In this document: in pieces, positions 25,108 through 33,714 of the stretch
Numbering within the stretch: the first letter of the stretch is position 1
Layout: each line of letters starts with the position of its first letter
Source of the DNA: Rhodoblastus sp963736175
GTDB lineage: Bacteria; Pseudomonadota; Alphaproteobacteria; Rhizobiales; Beijerinckiaceae
DNA length: 64,000 nucleotides
NCBI GenBank assembly: GCA_963736175.1
Contig: CAVTNU010000005.1
Span: 1 to 64,000, forward strand
Direction of reading: 5' to 3'
The notes under the pieces: generated by a model
Seen by the model: the letters and a program-made list of their open reading frames with translations, nothing else
Told to the model about the DNA's origin: nothing
Database searches by the model: none
Translations under genes and position numbers: made by a program

Positions 25108-27036
25108 ATGATTTCGCTGACTTTCCCCGACGGCGCGCGCCGCGAATTCGAACCCGGCGTTTCCGGCCTCGACATCGCCAAAGGCATTTCCCCCTCCCTC
25201 GCCAAACGCACGGTCGCGATGGCGCTCGACGGACGCCTCGCCGACATCGCCGAACTGATTCACGCCGACGCCAGAATCGAATTCGTCAATCGCGAAGACC
25301 CGCGCGCCCTGGAGCTGATCCGCCACGACGCGGCCCATATGCTCGCCGAAGCGGTCCAGACGCTTTACCCCGGCGTGCAGGTGACCATCGGCCCGGTGAT
25401 CGAGAACGGCTTTTATTATGACTTTTTCCGCGCCGAGCCGTTCACGCCCGAGGATTTTGCCGCCATCGAAAAGAAAATGCGCGAGATCGTCGCCGCCGAC
25501 AAACCGATTCGGCGCGAGGAATGGTCGCGAGACGAGGCCAAGAATTATTTCGAGACGCACGGCGAAGCGTTCAAGGTCGAACTGATCGACGCCATCGCCG
25601 CCGACCAGAAGATTTCGATATACCGGCAAGGCGACTGGCTCGATCTGTGCCGCGGACCGCATATGCCCTCGACCGGCAAGGTCGGACAGGCGTTCAAGCT
25701 TATGAAGGTGGCGGGCGCCTATTGGCGCGGCGATTCGTCGAAGCCGATGCTCCAGCGCATCTACGCCACCGCCTTCGCCAGGCAGGAAGACCTCGACGCC
25801 TATCTTAAGCAATTGGAGGAGGCTGAGCGTCGTGACCATCGCCGCCTCGGGCGCGAAATGGACCTGTTCCATTTCCAGGAGGAGGGGCCGGGCACAGTGT
25901 TCTGGCACCCCAAGGGCTGGACGCTGTTCCAGACCCTGATCTCATTCATGCGCCGGCGGCAGAACGAAAACGGCTATATCGAGGTCAACACCCCGCAGGT
26001 GCTCGACCGCGCCTTGTGGGAGACCTCGGGCCATTGGCAGACCTATCGCGAGAACATGTTCATCACCAAGACCGAGGACGAGCGCGTCTTCGCGTTGAAG
26101 CCGATGAACTGCCCCGGTCACATCCAGATCTTCAAGAACGGCCTGAAATCCTACCGCGATTTGCCGTTGAGAATTGCCGAATTCGGCATCGTTCACCGCT
26201 ATGAGCCGTCGGGCGCCATACATGGCGTGATGCGCGTGCGCGCCTTCACCCAGGACGACGCCCATATTTTCTGCACCGAAGACCAGATCATGGACGAGGC
26301 GCTGAAGATCAACGACATGTTGATGGCGACCTACCGGGATTTCGGCTTCGAGGACATCGTCCTCAAGCTCTCCACGCGCCCCGAAAAGCGCGTCGGCGCC
26401 GACGAAGGCTGGGACAAGGCCGAAGCCGCGCTGAAACGCGTGCTCGACAAGGTCGGCGAAAGCGGCGTGAAGACCGGAATCAATCCGGGCGAAGGCGCGT
26501 TCTACGGCCCCAAGCTCGAATACACCTTGCGCGACGCCATCGGCCGCGAATGGCAATGCGGCACCACGCAGGTCGACTTCAATCTGCCGGGACGCTTCGG
26601 CGCTTTCTTTATCGACGCGGACTCGGAAAAAGTGACGCCGGTGATGATCCATCGCGCCATTTTCGGCTCGTTGGAGCGCTTCACCGGCATATTGATCGAG
26701 CATTACGCCGGCCACCTGCCCCTGTGGCTGGCGCCGGTGCAGGCTGTGGTCTGCACCATCACCTCCGAAGCCGACGATTACGCGATGGACGTGGCGGCGC
26801 TCGCCCGCAAGGCCGGGCTGCGCGTCGAGACCGACCTGCGCAACGAGAAGATCAACTACAAGGTGCGCGAACTCTCGCTGTCGAAGACGCCGGTATTGAT
26901 CGTCGTCGGCAAGAAGGAAGCGGCCGAGCGCACCGTGTCGATCCGCAGGCTCGGCTCGCAGGCGCAGACGTTCGCCACGCTCGACGAAGCCGTGGCGGCG
27001 CTGGCGCGGGAAGGCCTGCCGCCGGACTTACGGTAA
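25108..27036 (+). CDS. thrS: threonyl-tRNA synthetase
   Basis: This 642-residue enzyme charges tRNA-Thr. It has the N-terminal TGS domain (about 1-60), and the editing domain with HDAAHMLAEA, whose histidines remove mischarged serine. The class II catalytic core follows, with zinc-binding MNCPGHIQIF, motif 2 (FGIVHRYEPSGAIHG) and motif 3 (GSLERFTGILIEHYAG). The anticodon-binding domain occupies about 545-642. ATG 25108-25110 with GGAGG upstream was chosen; the frame stays open for 35 more codons without coding character. Length is standard. Confidence 0.97.
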   Translation: MISLTFPDGARREFEPGVSGLDIAKGISPSLAKRTVAMALDGRLADIAELIHADARIEFVNREDPRALELIRHDAAHMLAEAVQTLYPGVQVTIGPVIENGFYYDFFRAEPFTPEDFAAIEKKMREIVAADKPIRREEWSRDEAKNYFETHGEAFKVELIDAIAADQKISIYRQGDWLDLCRGPHMPSTGKVGQAFKLMKVAGAYWRGDSSKPMLQRIYATAFARQEDLDAYLKQLEEAERRDHRRLGREMDLFHFQEEGPGTVFWHPKGWTLFQTLISFMRRRQNENGYIEVNTPQVLDRALWETSGHWQTYRENMFITKTEDERVFALKPMNCPGHIQIFKNGLKSYRDLPLRIAEFGIVHRYEPSGAIHGVMRVRAFTQDDAHIFCTEDQIMDEALKINDMLMATYRDFGFEDIVLKLSTRPEKRVGADEGWDKAEAALKRVLDKVGESGVKTGINPGEGAFYGPKLEYTLRDAIGREWQCGTTQVDFNLPGRFGAFFIDADSEKVTPVMIHRAIFGSLERFTGILIEHYAGHLPLWLAPVQAVVCTITSEADDYAMDVAALARKAGLRVETDLRNEKINYKVRELSLSKTPVLIVVGKKEAAERTVSIRRLGSQAQTFATLDEAVAALAREGLPPDLR

Positions 27037-27042
27037 ATCTTG

Positions 27043-27075
27043 GGCCTTGTGGAGATCGCTCCGCAAGGCCTTTTT
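27043..27075 (+). terminator. rho-independent terminator of thrS
   Basis: GGCCTTG pairs with CAAGGCC, and the inner GGAG with CTCC, giving a long stem followed by TTTTT. It begins six bases after the thrS stop codon and ends before the TM2-protein ribosome binding site. Confidence 0.85.
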
Positions 27076-27091
27076 CATGAGGGGACGAGCA

Positions 27092-27393
27092 ATGGTCTAT
27101 TGTCGTGGCTGCGGCAAGGAAATACACAAAACCGCGCGATTTGCCCTTCGTGCGGCGCACCGCAGTCGGTGGCGTTTTCTGCATCGGAGAAGCGGATTTT
27201 ACCCGCCGCGTTATTGTGCTTTTTCTTCGGCCTTTTCGGATTCCATCGTTTTTACGTCGGAAAGATCGGCACCGGAATCTTGCAACTCTTGACAGGCGGC
27301 GGCTTCGTCATCTGGACCGTGATCGACTTCGTGCTCATCATTCTCGGCGCCTTCACCGACAAGCAGGGCGCCAAGATCACGCTCTGGACGTAA
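27092..27393 (+). pseudogene. zinc-ribbon TM2-domain membrane protein, interrupted by a 1-base deletion
   Basis: Read from ATG 27092 (GGGGA upstream), the protein starts with MVYCRGCGKEIHKTA, the first half of a zinc ribbon. The second half, ICPSCGAPQ, and the TM2 domain (two helices; GLFGFHRFYVGKIGTGILQL) are in another frame from 27139. One base is missing at about 27136-27139; restoring a C there would give KTAPICPSCGAPQ, an ordinary ribbon, and a complete protein of about 100 residues. Either the gene is inactive or the base was lost in sequencing; other single-base errors in this window, including one in parC, favour the latter. Function of TM2 proteins in bacteria is unknown. Confidence 0.82.
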
Positions 27394-27446
27394 GACGTCC
27401 GACCTTTGAATTCGTTTGCTTTTGCCTGCATTGGAAACGGCGGCCC

Positions 27447-28067
27447 ATGACCCAATATCAGTTCACCAACAACTGGTTCGAAAACACCGCCAAAGGCGTC
27501 TGGGACACGTTGATCCCCTCGATCAATCCGATGAAGATCCTGGAAATCGGCGCCTATGAGGGCGCGGCGACCTGCTATCTCATCGAAAAGCTCGGCCATC
27601 TCGGCGAACTGGAAATTCACTGCGTCGACACCTGGGAAGGCGGCGTCGAACATAAATCCGCGGGCGTCGACATGGACAGCGTCGAAGGCCGTTTCGACCA
27701 CAATATCGCGCTCGCCGCCGCCGACAAGCCGCGCGTCAAGGTCATCAAGCACAAGGATTATTCCGATACCGGCCTCGCCAGACTGCTGGCGGACGGCAAG
27801 AAAAACTATTTCGACTTCGTCTATGTCGACGGCTCGCATCAGGCGCCGGACGTCCTGTGCGACGCCGTTCTTGGTTTCCGCCTGCTGAAGGTTGGCGGCT
27901 GCATGGCTTTTGACGACTATTTGTGGGCCGAACAATTGCCCTATGGCCGCGATCCGTTGCGCTGTCCCAAGCCCGCGATCGACGCCTTCGTCAATCTGAA
28001 CTACCGGAAGCTGAACGTGCTGCAGGCCTATCTCTATCAATTATACATTCAGAAAATGACCGACTGA
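27447..28067 (+). CDS. class I SAM-dependent methyltransferase
   Basis: This 206-residue protein matches the class I methyltransferase fold (Methyltransf_24 type). The SAM-binding motif is ILEIGAYEGAATCYL, the acidic residue after strand 2 lies in IHCVDTWEGG, and later strands appear as FDFVYVDGSH and GGCMAFDDYLW. Close relatives are often called sugar or cephalosporin-hydroxylase-like methyltransferases, but the substrate here is not evident. It begins 53 bases after the TM2 gene on the same strand. The frame is intact throughout. Confidence 0.8.
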   Translation: MTQYQFTNNWFENTAKGVWDTLIPSINPMKILEIGAYEGAATCYLIEKLGHLGELEIHCVDTWEGGVEHKSAGVDMDSVEGRFDHNIALAAADKPRVKVIKHKDYSDTGLARLLADGKKNYFDFVYVDGSHQAPDVLCDAVLGFRLLKVGGCMAFDDYLWAEQLPYGRDPLRCPKPAIDAFVNLNYRKLNVLQAYLYQLYIQKMTD

Positions 28068-28084
28068 AACGCCGCCGGCGCCAT

Positions 28085-28576
28085 TCAGATCGAATGGCCG
28101 CGCTTGCGCAATTCGGCCTTCATGTCTTCGACGGCTTCGCCTGCGATCCTGGCGCCCCAGCGTCCGCCCAGCTCCATCGATTCCCTGGCGATGTCCGGCT
28201 GCATCGTCACCAGTTTGGCCCCTGTCGGCGTGTCATAGAAAGCGATGACCTGGCGCAGCTCCGCCTCACTCAGACGGCGCGCGTAAATCGCCGCGATCGG
28301 ATCTTTGATTTCATCAAGTCGGGTGAAAAATTTTTCCATAACGCGCGGCAAGATTTCATCAAGGTCCTTGGCGATTTTTGGATTTTGCTGAACGAGCATG
28401 TTCCTGATCTGGACGAACATCGACGGCAGCACCTGTTTCATGGTGGCCTCGACATGAATTCGCGCGACCAGGTCCTTCGCCGCCGCCAGCCGCGCGGCCT
28501 CCTCGTCCGCCTTGAGCGGCGGCGCGAAGGACGTCAGCGCCACAGCCACGGTGAAGGCCTGCAAGATTTTGATCAT
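28085..28576 (-). CDS. secreted DUF2059 protein
   Basis: The 163-residue protein has a short signal peptide (MIKILQAFTVAVALTSFAPP, cleavage near LKA). The helical DUF2059 region has the conserved RRLSEAELRQVIAFYDTPTG and later MQPDIARESMELG. The family is widespread in proteobacteria and of unknown function, probably periplasmic. It converges on the methyltransferase gene. Confidence 0.85.
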   Translation of the reverse strand: MIKILQAFTVAVALTSFAPPLKADEEAARLAAAKDLVARIHVEATMKQVLPSMFVQIRNMLVQQNPKIAKDLDEILPRVMEKFFTRLDEIKDPIAAIYARRLSEAELRQVIAFYDTPTGAKLVTMQPDIARESMELGGRWGARIAGEAVEDMKAELRKRGHSI

Positions 28577-28748
28577 GAAACCCTCCTGAAATATCGAATG
28601 TCGCTTCCGCTAATGTCCGTCGTGTGTTTTTGAAAAATCTACCGTAAAATCAACTGTTAAAGCACGCATATCGGCAAGGAAAGACCGGAAAGCGCCGGCC
28701 GCGAATAGACTCGGCCGCGCATGCGGCAAGGGCGAAACGGCCGGCGCC

Positions 28749-29162
28749 TCACCCGCGTTTCGGCGGCGCGAAATCGTCCTTGTCCTTCTTGGCCGGCGGC
28801 CCGCCCCTCGGATCGAGTTTGCGGATATAGGCGACGAGGTTGTCGATCTCGATGCGCGATAGATGCATGTCGGGCATTTTGGGATGCGGGTCGATGAGGA
28901 AGTTCTTCAATTCCTCATTGGTCTTGCGTTGCGCCACATTTTCGAACGGCGGCACGTCGGCGCTCGCCTGTTTCTGGTCCGGCGCTACCACATGGCAGGC
29001 GGCGCACCACCGTTTGGCCAGTTTCTCGCCCTGCCCGGCGTCCGCCGCCCACACAGAGGCCGGAATGAATCCGGCGAGGCCGGCGCATATCGCCATGGCC
29101 GCGCGCGACCGTCCGCTGGTTGAGCGTTTCAGGGCTGATGGCCTCATAGCTGAAGGTCTCAT
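28749..29162 (-). CDS. periplasmic c-type cytochrome
   Basis: This 137-residue protein has a signal peptide (AAMAICAGLAGFIPASVWA) and one haem-binding motif CAACH at about residues 53-57, followed by a likely axial methionine in PKMPDMHL. The segment EIDNLVAYIRKLDP is the usual closing helix of class I cytochromes c. The C-terminus adds a charged tail. ATG 29160-29162 was chosen, giving a repeated MRPSA start before the signal; an upstream extension would place odd sequence before the signal peptide. No oxidase or dehydrogenase partner is adjacent. Confidence 0.85.
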   Translation of the reverse strand: MRPSAMRPSALKRSTSGRSRAAMAICAGLAGFIPASVWAADAGQGEKLAKRWCAACHVVAPDQKQASADVPPFENVAQRKTNEELKNFLIDPHPKMPDMHLSRIEIDNLVAYIRKLDPRGGPPAKKDKDDFAPPKRG

Positions 29163-29482
29163 GGCGCTCAATTTCCTCTTGCTTTCGGACTGACGCGCAG
29201 GACGAAGGCGCGCCCACGGGAATCGCCTGTTTCGCAAGCCTATAAGAAAACCGGCGCAAAACCATGCACTGAAACAAAAATCCGCAGGCGCTCGCGGATT
29301 TTGCTGAAAGCCGATCGCCTTTCGGCCTAAACGCATGTTGAAACAAGCGACTATAATGACTGTTTCGACCGCGCGACGGTTAGTAACGCCTGCGGCCGAA
29401 CGGGTTTCGCTACCCGAAGATATGTCAGTAGTTTATTGTTTTTATGTATGTTTTTTGAACATCCGCCGATGATTTTCCAGAG
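29163..29482. other. intergenic region upstream of the cytochrome c gene
   Basis: This 320-base stretch is AT-richer than its surroundings. On the plus strand TATAAT occurs at 29352-29357 without a matching -35 box, and CGGGT-loop-ACCCG at about 29401-29416 is followed at a distance by a T-rich run. A small transcript is conceivable but unsupported. No credible coding frame is seen. Confidence 0.35.
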
Positions 29483-29935
29483 CTAGGGCTCGCCAGAGCT
29501 TTGCGCCCCCTGTGCTTCGATCTTGTCGAGCGCTTCGACCACCGCATCGAAAGTCAGCAGCGTCGAGGCGTGCCGCGCCTTGTAATCGCGGACAGGCTCC
29601 AACACGGCTGCGTCGGCCCAGCGCCCGCCCGGCGGCGCGCCGTTTTCCTTGAGCATTTTGCGCATTTGCAAGCGCAGGTCGCGCAATTCCCGTGGGCTCG
29701 ATCCGATGATATGATGCGCCATGATCGAGGCCGAAGCCTGACCGAGCGCGCAGGCCTGCACCTCGTGCGCGAAGTCGGCGACCTTGCCGTCGTTCAAGAC
29801 TAAATCGACAGTTACGCTCGATCCGCATAGTTTTGAATGCGCGCTGGCGCTGGCTTGCGGCGCCGTCAGCCGGCCAAGCCGGGGGATATTGGCCGCCAAT
29901 TCGAGAATGCGCTGATTATAGATCTCGTTAATCAT
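29483..29935 (-). CDS. NifU/SufU-type iron-sulfur cluster scaffold-like protein
   Basis: This 150-residue protein is related to the IscU/SufU scaffold. Two cluster-ligand positions are visible: KLCGSSVTV and ACALGQASASI. The third expected cysteine, near the C-terminus, is replaced in RHASTLLTFDA; from memory this is shared by alphaproteobacterial relatives, which would make it a property of the subfamily. ATG 29933-29935 (MINEIYNQRILEL) was chosen as the start seen in relatives; upstream codons are non-coding in character. It is divergent from folE. Confidence 0.85.
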   Translation of the reverse strand: MINEIYNQRILELAANIPRLGRLTAPQASASAHSKLCGSSVTVDLVLNDGKVADFAHEVQACALGQASASIMAHHIIGSSPRELRDLRLQMRKMLKENGAPPGGRWADAAVLEPVRDYKARHASTLLTFDAVVEALDKIEAQGAQSSGEP

Positions 29936-30073
29936 CAGGCCTGCACAGGTGGGATTGCCGTATAAGGTCACTATATAGTCACATGGAACGCTTTTGCCGG
30001 GGGCGTTCGTAAAAGAGTCGGTTTTGCGCGACGCGAGTGACGCGCCGCCCGACAAAGCAAGAGGAGGCTCCAC

Positions 30074-30709
30074 ATGGACGCCGTGGTTAAGCCCTTATCG
30101 ACCCAGTCGGTTCTACAAAATTTCGACTCTCCGCGCGCCGACAGGCCGACGCGCCAGGAAGCGGAAGCCGCCGTCGCGGTGCTGCTGCGCTGGGCTGGCG
30201 ACGATCCCGCCCGCGAGGGGCTGCTCGATACGCCCAAGCGCGTCGTCAAAGCCTATGAGGAATTGTTCGCCGGCTATACGCAGGAGCCGGCCGACGTTCT
30301 CTCGACCATTTTCGAAGAGGTCGAGGGTTACAACGATCTGGTTCTGGTGCGCGACATTCCCTTCATCTCCCATTGCGAACATCATATCGCTCCCTTCGTT
30401 GGACGCGCCCATGTCGCCTATTACCCCAACGGCGGCGTCGTCGGTCTCTCCAAGCTCGCCCGTCTCGTCGATCTTTACGCGCGCCGCCTGCAAACGCAGG
30501 AGGCCATGACGGCGCAGATCGTTCAGGCGATCGAGGAGCACCTGCGACCGCGCGGAACCGCCGTGATGGTGGAGGCGGAGCATATGTGCATGTCGATGCG
30601 CGGCGTCGCCAAGCAGGGCTCATCGACGGTAACGACGCAATTTTCCGGCGTATTCCGCGCTGACCCGGCCGAGCAGGCGCGCTTTCTGACGCTGGCGCGC
30701 ACGCGCTAA
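30074..30709 (+). CDS. folE: GTP cyclohydrolase I
   Basis: This 211-residue enzyme converts GTP to dihydroneopterin triphosphate, the first step of folate synthesis. The zinc site and active centre are intact: SHCEHHIAPFVGRAHVAY and EHMCMSMRGV. The substrate-binding VVGLSKLARLVDLYARRLQ and QGSSTVTTQFSGVF are also present. GAGGAGG lies a few bases before the ATG. hisI follows 74 bases downstream on the same strand, an order common in Hyphomicrobiales. Confidence 0.97.
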   Translation: MDAVVKPLSTQSVLQNFDSPRADRPTRQEAEAAVAVLLRWAGDDPAREGLLDTPKRVVKAYEELFAGYTQEPADVLSTIFEEVEGYNDLVLVRDIPFISHCEHHIAPFVGRAHVAYYPNGGVVGLSKLARLVDLYARRLQTQEAMTAQIVQAIEEHLRPRGTAVMVEAEHMCMSMRGVAKQGSSTVTTQFSGVFRADPAEQARFLTLARTR

Positions 30710-30783
30710 CGCCTCAGTTCGACCGCCTGGTCCATCCTGCGAAAGCGCTCGCTTTGTTGAAACTTGTTCAGGAACAACCGCCC

Positions 30784-31179
30784 ATGCCCTTTCCCGCTCC
30801 GCCCGCCGACAAGAGCCAATTGGAGGAAGGCGAGGTCTTTTCGCCGAAATTCGACGCCAACGGCCTGATTCTGTGCGTGACGAGCGAGGCGATCAGCGGC
30901 GATATCCTGATGGTCGCTTACATGAACGAGGAGGCGCTGAATAAAACGCTGGAGAGCGGCGTCGTCCATTATTGGTCGCGCTCGCGCCAATGCCTCTGGC
31001 GCAAGGGCGACACGTCCGGTCAGGTGCAAAAACTGATCGAAATGCGCGTCGATTGCGATCAGGACGCGCTGTTGCTGCGCGTCGAGGCGGGCGGCGACGG
31101 CAAGGCCTGCCATACTGGCCGGCGTTCCTGTTTCTACCGCCGTCTCGATCTGGCGAACGGCGCCCTCGTGAAGATTTGA
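30784..31179 (+). CDS. hisI: phosphoribosyl-AMP cyclohydrolase
   Basis: This 131-residue enzyme opens the purine ring of phosphoribosyl-AMP, the third step of histidine synthesis. The zinc and magnesium ligands appear in MRVDCDQDALLLRV and ACHTGRRSCFYR; the substrate segment is YWSRSRQCLWRKGDTSG. ATG 30784 was chosen over an in-frame TTG at 30754. It is the stand-alone form without the pyrophosphohydrolase domain (HisE). Confidence 0.96.
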   Translation: MPFPAPPADKSQLEEGEVFSPKFDANGLILCVTSEAISGDILMVAYMNEEALNKTLESGVVHYWSRSRQCLWRKGDTSGQVQKLIEMRVDCDQDALLLRVEAGGDGKACHTGRRSCFYRRLDLANGALVKI

Positions 31180-31459
31180 GCGAGCGTCGACGGACGATTA
31201 AATCTGTAGGTAAAAGTTTAATCACGTTTTTGGAAAGTTCGGTCCGGCGCATTTGCCACAGTTGACATGTTAAGGCTCTGGCCATTCTCGGCGCGCAGTC
31301 TTTACTTCAAGACGAACGCCGAAACGCTTGCGGCGCCCAACAAAAGCCTTTCGCCTCTGGCGATAATGGCGAGCGTCCTTGCCGGAAGAACGCCGAAGCA
31401 GGCGTCTTCGGAAGTGCGGGTTCGTCGCTGGAGAGAACGTTCGACCCAAGGATGTGGCT

Positions 31460-32491
31460 ATGTTCCGCCTGAATTGGAAGACCTTCGACAAGTCCAACGA
31501 GGCCGGCGCCGGCGCCCCGGTCAAGCAACGCCGCCGCCCGCGCATCGGTGTGGCGCTGGGCGCGGGCGCGGCGCGCGGGTGGTCGCATATTGGCGTGTTG
31601 CAGGAGCTTGCCGCGCATGGCGTCAAGATCGACGTCGTCGCGGGCACCTCGATCGGCGCGGTCGTCGGCGGCTGTTACTGCGCCAACCGCCTTTCCTCGC
31701 TCGAATCTTTCGCCCGTTCGCTGACAAAACGACGGGTGTTCTCGATGATGGACCTGTCCTTTTCCGGGTCCAGTTTCCTCACCGGCGGCAAATTGCGCGA
31801 CGAACTAACCGCCGAATTGCACGATCTGCGGTTCGAAAACCTGAACCTGCCGTTCGGCGCGGTAGCCACCGAAATCGGCGCTGGCCATGAAATCTGGCTG
31901 CGGCGGGGCAATCTGGTGCAGGCGATCCGCGCGTCCTACGCCCTGCCCGGCATTTTCGAGCCGGTGCATATCGACGGCCGATGGCTGTTCGACGGCGCCC
32001 TCGTCAATCCCATTCCGGTCACCCTTTGCCGCGCCTTGGGCGCCGATCTTGTTATCGCCGTCAACCTGATGGGCGATTACGCCTATCGCGGCACCGTCAT
32101 TTCCGACCAGCCCAACCAACAGGCCTCGCTGGAATCGTTCGACCCGCACTGCCCGGTCGCGGCCAAGGCGTTTTCACACGCCCATCGCCCGCCCGTCCCC
32201 GCCAGCGGCGGCTTGTTGCGCAGGCAATTCGGCAAGCGTGAAGATGGCGCGCCCGGTATCGCCTCGGCCATGCTCGACGCCTTCAACATCACCCAGGACC
32301 GCATCGCTCGTTCGCGTCTCGCCGGCGATCCGCCCGATCTGCTCATCAACGCCAGATTGGCGAAAGTTGGTCTGTTCGAATTTCACCGGGCGGACGAACT
32401 GATCGAAAAAGGCCGCGAGGCGGCGCGGCGCGCGATGGACGAAATCGGCGAAATCGCCGGCGCCGGGCCGCTTGCGCCCGACCATCGTTGA
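31460..32491 (+). CDS. patatin-like phospholipase, RssA/NTE type
   Basis: The 343-residue protein is a serine hydrolase of the patatin fold. The oxyanion loop is GAGAARGWSH, the nucleophile lies in GTSIGA and the aspartate of the catalytic dyad in FDGALVNPIP, so the enzyme should be active on lipids or lysophospholipids. ATG 31460 was taken; upstream in-frame codons lack coding character. It converges on the FTR1 gene with 18 bases between stop codons. Substrate and physiological role are unknown. Confidence 0.9.
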   Translation: MFRLNWKTFDKSNEAGAGAPVKQRRRPRIGVALGAGAARGWSHIGVLQELAAHGVKIDVVAGTSIGAVVGGCYCANRLSSLESFARSLTKRRVFSMMDLSFSGSSFLTGGKLRDELTAELHDLRFENLNLPFGAVATEIGAGHEIWLRRGNLVQAIRASYALPGIFEPVHIDGRWLFDGALVNPIPVTLCRALGADLVIAVNLMGDYAYRGTVISDQPNQQASLESFDPHCPVAAKAFSHAHRPPVPASGGLLRRQFGKREDGAPGIASAMLDAFNITQDRIARSRLAGDPPDLLINARLAKVGLFEFHRADELIEKGREAARRAMDEIGEIAGAGPLAPDHR

Positions 32492-32509
32492 CCCGCGCGA
32501 CGGCGGCCT

Positions 32510-33328
32510 TTACCGCGCCTGTCGCGCCGGGCTGGAAATCTTGTTGGTCAGGACGAAGATGGTCGTCAGCACCGTGAAATAGACGGCCGCCTGCAGCCCG
32601 GATGGTTGATCGACGTAACCGAACAAGGTGTGCAGCACCTTTCCGAGCAGACTGTCGTCCGGCAGGATCGACGACGTATCCCAGACCGTGCGCGAAAGAA
32701 TGGTCGCCAACCCCGCCTGCTGAAGAAATACGACGCACTGCGCCGCCATGCCCGCCGCCAGGAAGGTGATGAGGGCGGTGGTGACGCCGAACAGGTAGCG
32801 CATGGGGATGGCGACGAGGCCGAGAAACATCAGCGCCGAAACGCCGGCGCCGAGGGCGAGGCCCGCCAAGCCGCCAAGCAACACGCCGTCGAAACCGGTC
32901 GAACCCGACGCGACGACGCCATAAAGGAACAGCACGACCTCGGAGCCTTCGCGCAACACGGCGATGGCGACCACGACAGCCAGCGCCATCATCGTCTTGG
33001 AGCCTTCCACGACCTGCTGACCGGTTTCGCAGAGGTTGGCGGCCATTTCGCGGCCGTGGCTCGCCATCCAGATGTTGTGCCAGGCCAGCATGACCACCGC
33101 GAGCGCCAGAATTGCCGCGTTGAACAATTCCTGTCCGATGCCGACGAAGGCGTCAGCGAGCGCGCCGGCAAAAACGGCGAGGATCGAAGCGCCGAGTACG
33201 CCGGCGATCACGCCGCCGACGACATAATAGGCGCGCCCCGGCGCGCCGCGCGTGGCGGCCAGCACGATGCCGACAATCAGGCCGGCCTCGATAACTTCAC
33301 GAAAGACGATAATCAACGACCCGAGCAT
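32510..33328 (-). CDS. FTR1-family iron permease
   Basis: This 272-residue protein has seven predicted membrane helices and the two REXXE iron-binding motifs that define FTR1/EfeU: REVIE at 10-14 and REGSE at 126-130. It would move ferric or ferrous iron across the inner membrane. It is the last gene of an operon with a cupredoxin (nine bases upstream) and an outer-membrane protein. No EfeB peroxidase or EfeO M75 peptidase domain is present, so this is not a standard EfeUOB system. The operon is preceded by an Irr-type box. Confidence 0.93.
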   Translation of the reverse strand: MLGSLIIVFREVIEAGLIVGIVLAATRGAPGRAYYVVGGVIAGVLGASILAVFAGALADAFVGIGQELFNAAILALAVVMLAWHNIWMASHGREMAANLCETGQQVVEGSKTMMALAVVVAIAVLREGSEVVLFLYGVVASGSTGFDGVLLGGLAGLALGAGVSALMFLGLVAIPMRYLFGVTTALITFLAAGMAAQCVVFLQQAGLATILSRTVWDTSSILPDDSLLGKVLHTLFGYVDQPSGLQAAVYFTVLTTIFVLTNKISSPARQAR

Positions 33329-33337
33329 TGCGACTTC

Positions 33338-33682
33338 CTATTCGACAACCAGATCGCCATTGGTCGTGCTTTGATGAAAATCGTCGTAGAAATGATAGCG
33401 GCCGGGATTGAGCGGACGGATTTGCATCGTGATTTCCCCGCCCCCCGTGACGACTTTTTCGACGCGCAGCGTTTTACTTTCGAATTCGGAAGCGGTCGAA
33501 TCAAGATTCTTGACGATAATGGTCAGCGGCTGGTTGGCCGGCGCATGCGGTTCGGCCGGCTCGAATTTATGATCCTTGATCGTCAAACGCACCTGCGCCT
33601 GTTGCGCGCCGGCCGGCGCGGCGAGGACAACGGCGAGACCAAGTCCGACAAGCGCCGCTATTGCCATATTGCTGTTTTTCAT
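33338..33682 (-). CDS. periplasmic cupredoxin-domain protein
   Basis: The 114-residue protein has a cleavable signal peptide (ALVGLGLAVVLAAPAGA, cleavage near AQQA) and one cupredoxin-like domain similar to the N-terminal part of EfeO. Relevant segments are IKDHKFEPAEPHAPANQPLT, with a histidine typical of this family, and PGRYHFYDDFH near the end. A cysteine ligand for a blue copper site is missing, so it may bind copper in another way or bind iron. It starts 32 bases after the outer-membrane gene and probably feeds or oxidises iron for the FTR1 permease. Confidence 0.85.
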   Translation of the reverse strand: MKNSNMAIAALVGLGLAVVLAAPAGAQQAQVRLTIKDHKFEPAEPHAPANQPLTIIVKNLDSTASEFESKTLRVEKVVTGGGEITMQIRPLNPGRYHFYDDFHQSTTNGDLVVE

Positions 33683-33714
33683 ATTGCTCTTCCTTCAGAA
33701 GTTTGCGCGCATAT

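Noticed and set aside
31262..31290. TTGACA upstream of the patatin-like gene as a promoter
   Set aside because: No acceptable -10 box lies 16-18 bases downstream.
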